A stretch of 64,000 bases of DNA from Microbacterium maritypicum (GTDB lineage: Bacteria > Actinomycetota > Actinomycetes > Actinomycetales > Microbacteriaceae). Within the stretch, counting starts at the first letter, position 1, and every line of letters begins with the position of its first letter. Position numbers and translations under genes: made by a program. The notes below the pieces were generated by a model, which had not been told where the DNA came from, ran no database searches, and was given only the letters and a program-made list of their open reading frames with translations. Of this stretch, positions 59,029 to 64,000 are shown piece after piece. The DNA lies in the NCBI RefSeq assembly GCF_041529975.1, contig NZ_CP168030.1, positions 1,736,001 to 1,800,000 of the forward strand, given 5' to 3'.

Positions 59029-61476
59029 TCACGCGAGGCGTGGCGCCTCGTGGCTGACAGATGCGTCGGATGAGATGGCCCGCAGGGTGGCGGTCGTCTC
59101 CCCGTGGTGGCGAGAGCGCGCGGTGATTCGCACCTCGCCCGTCTCCCCGGTCGAGCGAACAATTGCAAGCGCCCGCCCTCGGTAGGTCGTCGTGCGCGCC
59201 GAGAGGAACGAGTCCACAGGCGCCGGATTCGCAGTGCCAAACCCGACGAGTTCGGCGGGTCCGCTGACTTCGAGGTCAACGTGGTCATCGTCGAGCATCT
59301 CGACGACACCGTCCGCGTCGGCCAGCTCAACGTGCACGAAGGCGAGGTCGTCGCCGTCGGCGAGAAGCGTGTCTGCTTCGGGACGCAACTGCACGCTCAC
59401 GTCGGACGCAGAACTCAGCTCAGTGCGGCTGACCTCTATGCCATCTCGGTAAGCGATAGCGCGCACGGTTCCGCTCTCCCACCGAGTAGTGAACGAGAAG
59501 CGGAACTCTGTGTTCCGTCCGGCACGCCGACGCCCGATAGAGCGATCACCCACTACCAGCTCGATCTCGTCGGCGGTGCTGTACACCGTGATCTCCGCGC
59601 GCTTTCCTTCGCTGCCGCGCCATGCCCAGCTTTCCACCGCGTCCGTGACACGCCACGCTGACCGGACGTAGGGTTGGCCGGCGCGGTCGAGTGGGCGAAC
59701 AGTGATGACGGGCGCGTCCAGCACACCCCAAGCCGCCTGAGCGAGGCGAAGAGACGCGTCGGGCCGACCAGTGAGATCGAACATCCCGGGGCCCGCGACA
59801 ACATACGGGTACGGTTTCGCCAGTCCGGCCTTCTTCCCTGGCACCCACACGGCCACTCCGGCCTCGCCGAGATACTCCCAGCCCGCCCACACGAAGTCGC
59901 CGATCACGGCGGGGATCTCCTGAGCAAGGCGCCACGCCTTCGCAACATCGCTGGGTAGTGTCTCTGAGCCCAAGATGACGCGGTGCGGGTAGCGTTGCGC
60001 ATCGCCTTTGTAGCGTGCGATCCCGTAGTTGTATCCGGCGACGTCGACCGTGGCGAACGCGTCGCGGGAGGCGCGGTCTGCGCGCGGGAGGCGGGAGACG
60101 ACGCTCATTAGCCGGCCGATGTGATTGATCATCACATTCGCTTCGGTGCTTCCCGCCATCGCCTCCTCGGAGCGATCTCCCTTCGCGCTGTAGGGCGACG
60201 CGTTCATCGAAACCATCGCGTTCAGGAAGAGATTGATGGCTACGGTGACCGGCCTAGTGGGGTCCGCGGTGTGGAAGTACTCCGTGATCTCGCGCGACAG
60301 CTCAACGCCCGCGGCGGTGGCTGTCTCCGGGATCTCGTTACCCGAGGCGTACATGATGACGCTGGCGTAGTTGCGGTCTTTCGCAATGAGCGCGTCAGCA
60401 TCGTGGCGCCATGTGTCACGGAATCGGTCCGAGTGGTCGAACCGTGACTTGCGCACGAACCAGTAGTCGGCGAGCTCGTCCAACACGTACATCCCGAGTT
60501 CGTCACACGCGTCGAGAAGATCCCGCGATAGCGGATTGTGGGCGCTGCGAATCGCGTTGAATCCCGCGTCTTTGAGGATACGGATCCGCCGGTACTCAGC
60601 TGCGCGATGGGTCGCCGCACCGAGGAGGCCGTTGTCATGGTGGATGCAGGCTCCGGCGAGGAGTACTCGCTTGCCGTTGATGCGAAGCCCTTGGTGAGCG
60701 TCGACACTCACCGTTCGAAGCCCGACTCTGCCTCTCCACTCGTCGAGAACGTCGTCGGCTGACTCTGCGCTCACGAGTAGCTCGTAGCGGAAGGGCGTGT
60801 CTGCGCTCCACGGGCGGGGATCAGCGACGTCGAGATGAATAGCGCCGGACGCGCCGTGAAGCAGCCCCTGCGCGACGGTCTCGCCGTTCGCGCTCAGTCG
60901 AGCGGTCACGCGTGTCGAAGCCGGCGCCTCCCCGGACATGCGCACATCAACGCGCACACCGGCGCGTGCGCTCTCGATCTCGGTGGTCGTCACTCGCACG
61001 GAGTCGAGGCCGAAGTGTGTCAGCGGTCGAGTGATCACGTGGACGGGCCTGTACAGTCCGGAGCCCGGATACCATCGCTCTGCGGGCTGATCACGGTGGT
61101 GGACGATGACGCGGATGGCGTTGACCTCGCCGCGTCTCACGACGTCCGTGATTGTCAGCTCTGTCTCGGTGTACCCGCTTCGCACGGTCCCGACGTTCTC
61201 GCCGTTGACCATGACTTCTGCGTCACCCTGGACGCCTTCGAAGACGAGCACGACATCCCCGTCTCCGTGCGGGGCGCTCCACTGTGTCACGTAGTCGTAG
61301 TCGCCCCCGCGGAACCAGCCGGTCTCGGCGCCGCCGCTCGCCTCTGGGTCACGCCCAGCTCGCAGCATCGCATCATCGGGGAGGCGGACGGTGACCTCGG
61401 TCCCATCGTCCGAAGTAACACGCCACGTGGACAACAGCGTGTCGGACCGCGCAGCGGTGGGGCGCATCAAAGTCAT
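59029..61476 (-). CDS. GH2 beta-galactosidase-type glycosidase
   Basis: 815 residues. A jelly-roll sugar-binding domain, an Ig-like domain and a TIM barrel with acid/base Glu381 in ASGNEIPE and nucleophile Glu505 in LGSETLPSD. Beyond the barrel is a DUF4982-type domain and a further Ig-like part (SVQLRPEADTLLADGDDLAF). WYPGSGLYRPVHVI is the typical GH2-N motif. The start is ATG 61476 with GAGG six bases upstream; ATG 61467 is an alternative. No signal peptide. It is first in the GH2-GH3-SDR-GH1 operon, and its promoter carries a LacI operator. Beta-galactosidase is the usual activity, though other beta-glycosidases share this layout. Confidence 0.93.
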   Translation of the reverse strand: MTLMRPTAARSDTLLSTWRVTSDDGTEVTVRLPDDAMLRAGRDPEASGGAETGWFRGGDYDYVTQWSAPHGDGDVVLVFEGVQGDAEVMVNGENVGTVRSGYTETELTITDVVRRGEVNAIRVIVHHRDQPAERWYPGSGLYRPVHVITRPLTHFGLDSVRVTTTEIESARAGVRVDVRMSGEAPASTRVTARLSANGETVAQGLLHGASGAIHLDVADPRPWSADTPFRYELLVSAESADDVLDEWRGRVGLRTVSVDAHQGLRINGKRVLLAGACIHHDNGLLGAATHRAAEYRRIRILKDAGFNAIRSAHNPLSRDLLDACDELGMYVLDELADYWFVRKSRFDHSDRFRDTWRHDADALIAKDRNYASVIMYASGNEIPETATAAGVELSREITEYFHTADPTRPVTVAINLFLNAMVSMNASPYSAKGDRSEEAMAGSTEANVMINHIGRLMSVVSRLPRADRASRDAFATVDVAGYNYGIARYKGDAQRYPHRVILGSETLPSDVAKAWRLAQEIPAVIGDFVWAGWEYLGEAGVAVWVPGKKAGLAKPYPYVVAGPGMFDLTGRPDASLRLAQAAWGVLDAPVITVRPLDRAGQPYVRSAWRVTDAVESWAWRGSEGKRAEITVYSTADEIELVVGDRSIGRRRAGRNTEFRFSFTTRWESGTVRAIAYRDGIEVSRTELSSASDVSVQLRPEADTLLADGDDLAFVHVELADADGVVEMLDDDHVDLEVSGPAELVGFGTANPAPVDSFLSARTTTYRGRALAIVRSTGETGEVRITARSRHHGETTATLRAISSDASVSHEAPRLA

Positions 61477-61517
61477 CGTCGTCCTCAATCTGGTGCGAGG
61501 CCGAGGGGCCTCATCTG

Positions 61518-61547
61518 CATCAAATCACGAACATTGACGCGTGTCAA
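61518..61547 (-). promoter_or_regulatory. LacI operator and promoter before the GH2 operon
   Basis: On the minus strand, TTGACACGCGTCAA (61547-61534) supplies the -35 TTGACA. A 17-nt spacer and TTTGAT as -10 follow. The stretch from the operator to CGTGATT is near-identical to the GH78 promoter at 50376. Confidence 0.75.
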
Positions 61548-61645
61548 AGCCGATGATTCCACGCGCCGGAGAGGAGTCTGGGGGAGGGGCCTCGATGATT
61601 CCGTGACGGCGGCTTCGAAACCGGGGCGGTGACGGGGCTAGGATG

Positions 61646-61674
61646 TTGACACGCGACAATGGCGCGTGGAGATT
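61646..61674 (+). promoter_or_regulatory. LacI operator and promoter before lacI (autoregulation)
   Basis: TTGACACGCGACAA (61646-61659), one base off perfect symmetry in the outer arms. The -35 TTGACA is inside it, with GAGATT (61669-61674) 17 nt on as a weak -10. It suggests the regulator represses its own gene. Confidence 0.65.
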
Positions 61675-61712
61675 TTCTCGTAAACTGGCGAAGGCGCCAG
61701 AAGGAGACCGAC

Positions 61713-62672
61713 ATGACCAACAGTGCGGACGTGGCTGCGAGAGCAGGGGTCTCTAGGTCGACCGTGAGCCAGATTCTGAACGGCCACGGACACCGGTTTC
61801 GCCCGGACATGGTCGACCGCGTGCAGTCAGTCGCGCGAGAGCTCGGGTATCGACCGTCCATCGCAGGTCGAGCCCTCGCCAGGGGGACCAGCGACATCGT
61901 CATCACGCTCCTGCCCAATATCTCGCTCGGTCCGCGCCTGCGGGAACTCATCGACAGGGTCACTGACGAACTCGCACAAGCGGGCCGCACTAACCTCATC
62001 AGGTTGTCCTCTGGCGACGCGCAGATCGACGAAGCCGTCCTTGCGTTACGGCCCGCGGGGCTATGGAGCGTGGCGCCGCTGGCGCCAACCCAGCGCGCTC
62101 GCCTGGACGAAGCGAACGTGGCAGTAGTTGATCCGCCGCGTGAGTACCAGGAAGCCATCGACCGTGAAATCGGCGCGATGCAAGCACGTCACCTCATCGA
62201 ACGGGGCTACACAGCCGTGGCTATCGCAACTCCCGAGGCGCTGCGCGAGCAGCCTTACGCGACGGCCCGTGAGCGAGGAGCGCTGGAGGAATGTCAGCGG
62301 GCGGGCGTCGCGGTGTTGCCGACCATCCGCCTTTCCCTCGAGCGGGGCAGTAGTCAGCAGACGGCCGAGATGCTGCGGGGGCAGAGCGTCGGCATTGCAG
62401 CGTACAACGATGATGTCGCGCTTGCCGTCATGTCGGCAGCCATTCGCGCCGGGCGCAACGTGCCGGACGATATCGGAGTCATCGGGGTGGACAACACGAT
62501 TGCGTCAGGGGTGACGGAACCGTCGCTGACCACAATCGACATCGATGTGCGCTTCAGCGCCCACGAGATCGTGCGGGCGCTTCTCGACGGGCCGGAGGTC
62601 TTCACCCTCGACGAGCTTGACACCATGAAGTCGTCGGTCTCGGTGGTCGACGGAGGTAGCACGGCGCGCTGA
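61713..62672 (+). CDS. LacI-family transcriptional regulator
   Basis: 319 residues. The N-terminal HTH (about 1-48) is SADVAARAGVSRSTVSQILNG followed by the hinge-helix region ELGYRPSIAGRALARG. The periplasmic-binding-like effector domain follows, with GIAAYNDDVALAVMSAAIRA and DDIGVIGVDNTIASGVTEPSLTTI typical of the C-terminal lobe. The start is ATG 61713 with AAGGAGA 6 nt upstream. It is divergent from the GH2 operon. It likely represses GH78-GH43, the GH2 operon and itself through the shared operator, and its inducer should be a sugar released by these enzymes. Confidence 0.94.
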   Translation: MTNSADVAARAGVSRSTVSQILNGHGHRFRPDMVDRVQSVARELGYRPSIAGRALARGTSDIVITLLPNISLGPRLRELIDRVTDELAQAGRTNLIRLSSGDAQIDEAVLALRPAGLWSVAPLAPTQRARLDEANVAVVDPPREYQEAIDREIGAMQARHLIERGYTAVAIATPEALREQPYATARERGALEECQRAGVAVLPTIRLSLERGSSQQTAEMLRGQSVGIAAYNDDVALAVMSAAIRAGRNVPDDIGVIGVDNTIASGVTEPSLTTIDIDVRFSAHEIVRALLDGPEVFTLDELDTMKSSVSVVDGGSTAR

Positions 62673-62676
62673 CGTC

Positions 62677-62715
62677 GGAAGGGCTGGGAGATCGAGGCGA
62701 TCTCCCAGCCCTTCC
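62677..62715. terminator. Perfect 18-bp hairpin between lacI and GH3
   Basis: Left arm 62677-62694 and right arm 62698-62715 are exactly complementary with a 3-nt loop (AGG). It lies between convergent genes and probably stops both. Confidence 0.88.
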
Positions 62716-62725
62716 TCTGCGCGGT

Positions 62726-64000
62726 TTAGACCTCGGTGACCTGCGTCAGGAGCGTCTGCGGCAGATCGGCTGGCAGAGCGCCTTGGCTGTACATCACGAG
62801 TTGATCGAGCGTGAGACCGATGGCCTGCGCCAGTGTCTCTTCGTCGGCGCCGTTCAGGGCGTCAGACAACACTGCCCGTCCCCGGGGGTGACTCAACCAG
62901 TCCCCGATGGTGCTCGCGGAGGTCAACGCCGGAACCGCCACCTCCACGCGCGCAACCTCGACGACATCGGTCAGCTCGCCATCCACAGTGACGGTGCTCC
63001 AGAGCGCTCGGTTACGAGAGCAATGGTGAACTTCGCCACTCAGCTCGACACTGCCCTTCAGGGGCGTGGATGCGGACGACCCGCCGATGAAGAGGCGGAG
63101 GGCTCCCGGTTCGACCACCCAGCCTTCCCGGCGGTCCCACAACGCGAACATCTCCGAGGGGATCTCGACCAGCACCTGTCGCTCTTCACCCGCGCGGAGG
63201 AAGACTCGCTGGAAACCCAGCAGCACGCGAGATCGACGAACGACTCGCGCCACCAGGTCGCGACCGTACACCTGAACGACTTCGTCGCCGTCTCGGTCGC
63301 TCGTGTTCGAAACGGTGAATGTGCAGCGGATCACGCCGTCGGTTCCGACTTGGGGTGCCTGGAATGCGAGATCACGGTATTCGAACTGGCTGTAGCTGAG
63401 TCCGTGTCCAAAGGGGAACACCGCGCGTGCCGAGCCGTCGACATAGCTGTCGTTGCTCTGCAGCGTCCTCCAGTAGGGAACGGGCGCGGAGCCAACATTC
63501 TCCAGCATGGCGATAGGGAGCCTGCCTGCCGGGTTCACGTCGCCGAAAAGCACGGCGGCGGTCGCGGCTCCGGCTTCCTCTCCGCCGAGCCAGGCAGAGA
63601 CGATTGCCGGAGCACGGTCTGCGAGCCAGCCCAGCACGTACGGGCGCGCATGGCTGAGCACGACGATGGTCGGTGTGCCCGTGTCCAGGACTGCTTCCAC
63701 CAGCTCGCGCTGCACGCCCGGTAGCTCGCATGTAGCGCTGTCGAGTCCCTCTCCGACTGTCCCGAAGCCGTTGATGCCAGCCTGGTCGCCGACAACAAGG
63801 ACGGCGAGATCGGAGCGTCGGGCTGCGTCGACGGCGGCCGGGATGTCTGAGCGGTCCATGCGCTCGACCGGGCACCCCACTTCGTGCAACACGGTTGCCG
63901 CGTCACCAGCGCGCTCGCGGATTCCCTGGAGGAAGGTGACGAGCGGCACGGTGTCCACGAGGAGATCGGCGTCGTCGGCGCCGGTCTTGCCACGCAGCTC
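62726..64000 (-). CDS. GH3-family glycosidase, C-terminal part (start beyond window)
   Basis: The frame is open to the right edge, giving 424 visible residues. The sandwich domain has DLAVLVVGDQAGINGF (the GH3-C GDxxG region), IVVLSHARPYVLGWL and AGRLPIAMLENVG. SYVDGSARAVFPFGHGLSYSQF leads to an FnIII-like domain (IRCTFTVSNTSDRDGDEVVQVYG). An extra C-terminal ~90 residues contain WLSHPRGRAVLSDAL. The catalytic N-terminal barrel and nucleophile lie outside the window. It converges on lacI, with the hairpin at 62677 between them. Confidence 0.92.
   Translation of the reverse strand, partial: ELRGKTGADDADLLVDTVPLVTFLQGIRERAGDAATVLHEVGCPVERMDRSDIPAAVDAARRSDLAVLVVGDQAGINGFGTVGEGLDSATCELPGVQRELVEAVLDTGTPTIVVLSHARPYVLGWLADRAPAIVSAWLGGEEAGAATAAVLFGDVNPAGRLPIAMLENVGSAPVPYWRTLQSNDSYVDGSARAVFPFGHGLSYSQFEYRDLAFQAPQVGTDGVIRCTFTVSNTSDRDGDEVVQVYGRDLVARVVRRSRVLLGFQRVFLRAGEERQVLVEIPSEMFALWDRREGWVVEPGALRLFIGGSSASTPLKGSVELSGEVHHCSRNRALWSTVTVDGELTDVVEVARVEVAVPALTSASTIGDWLSHPRGRAVLSDALNGADEETLAQAIGLTLDQLVMYSQGALPADLPQTLLTQVTEV

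Noticed and set aside
38590..64000. Integrase, transposase or att repeats for the accessory region
   Set aside because: No recombinase gene or flanking direct repeat is visible; the right edge is outside the window.

Overview
The window is high-GC actinobacterial DNA from Microbacteriaceae, most likely the genus Microbacterium. The basis is the 16S sequence as I read it, a complete rRNA operon, and core genes (Lsr2, class Ib ribonucleotide reductase nrdHIEF, an FmdB zinc ribbon, a CrtR-like regulator beside idi/crtE) in the arrangement familiar from that family. No database search was possible, so family names rest on recognised motifs and gene order.

Layout. Positions 1-2204 hold the edge of an isoprenoid/carotenoid cluster: crtE (cut by the window) and idi, divergent from a MarR/CrtR-type regulator with a palindrome between them. 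Positions 2230-6196 hold lsr2, a RamA-like GAF-LuxR regulator, a DUF485 plus acetate/monocarboxylate symporter pair, and an alkyltransferase homologue without its catalytic cysteine. Positions 6375-10293 hold a very large UPF1-like helicase/nuclease homologue with eroded catalytic motifs and a small partner gene. Positions 10379-14356 are housekeeping: mscL, fmdB, 5-formyl-THF cyclo-ligase, galU, a GNAT acetyltransferase, a membrane protein and tRNA-Ala(CGC). Positions 14401-20468 are the rrn operon with promoters and terminators. Positions 20501-27969 are the histidine-utilisation genes (IclR regulator, hutH, hutU, hutI, and convergent hutG after a DUF445 gene). Positions 28004-34358 hold a CsoR-like regulator, an Lrp/aminotransferase pair, an acyl-CoA dehydrogenase/hydrolase pair and a PfkB kinase/MFS pair. 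Positions 34626-38589 are the nrd operon with candidate tandem NrdR boxes.

From about 38.6 kb to the right edge lies an accessory carbohydrate region. It begins with a truncated SDR gene directly after nrdF. Module 1 (39.2-49.6 kb) holds an aldo/keto reductase, a TetR regulator, a sugar ABC transporter (binding lipoprotein and two permeases), GH1, GH3 and a secreted, divergent GH10 protein with two C-terminal Ig-like repeats. It looks suited to beta-linked oligosaccharides. Module 2 (50.3-64 kb) is a set of apparently cytoplasmic glycosidases: GH78-GH43 on the plus strand and GH2-GH3-SDR-GH1 on the minus strand, a LacI regulator and a further GH3 running off the window.

The clearest regulatory signal is a 14-bp operator, TTGACRCGYGTCAA, found before GH78, before GH2 and before lacI itself. 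In each case it covers the -35 hexamer. The GH78 and GH2 promoters are near-identical over about 25 bp, so one LacI protein probably controls the whole of module 2. Across the core part, at least eight genes show a TAnnnT or TAAAGT -10 box 6-7 nt before the start codon, the signature of leaderless transcripts.
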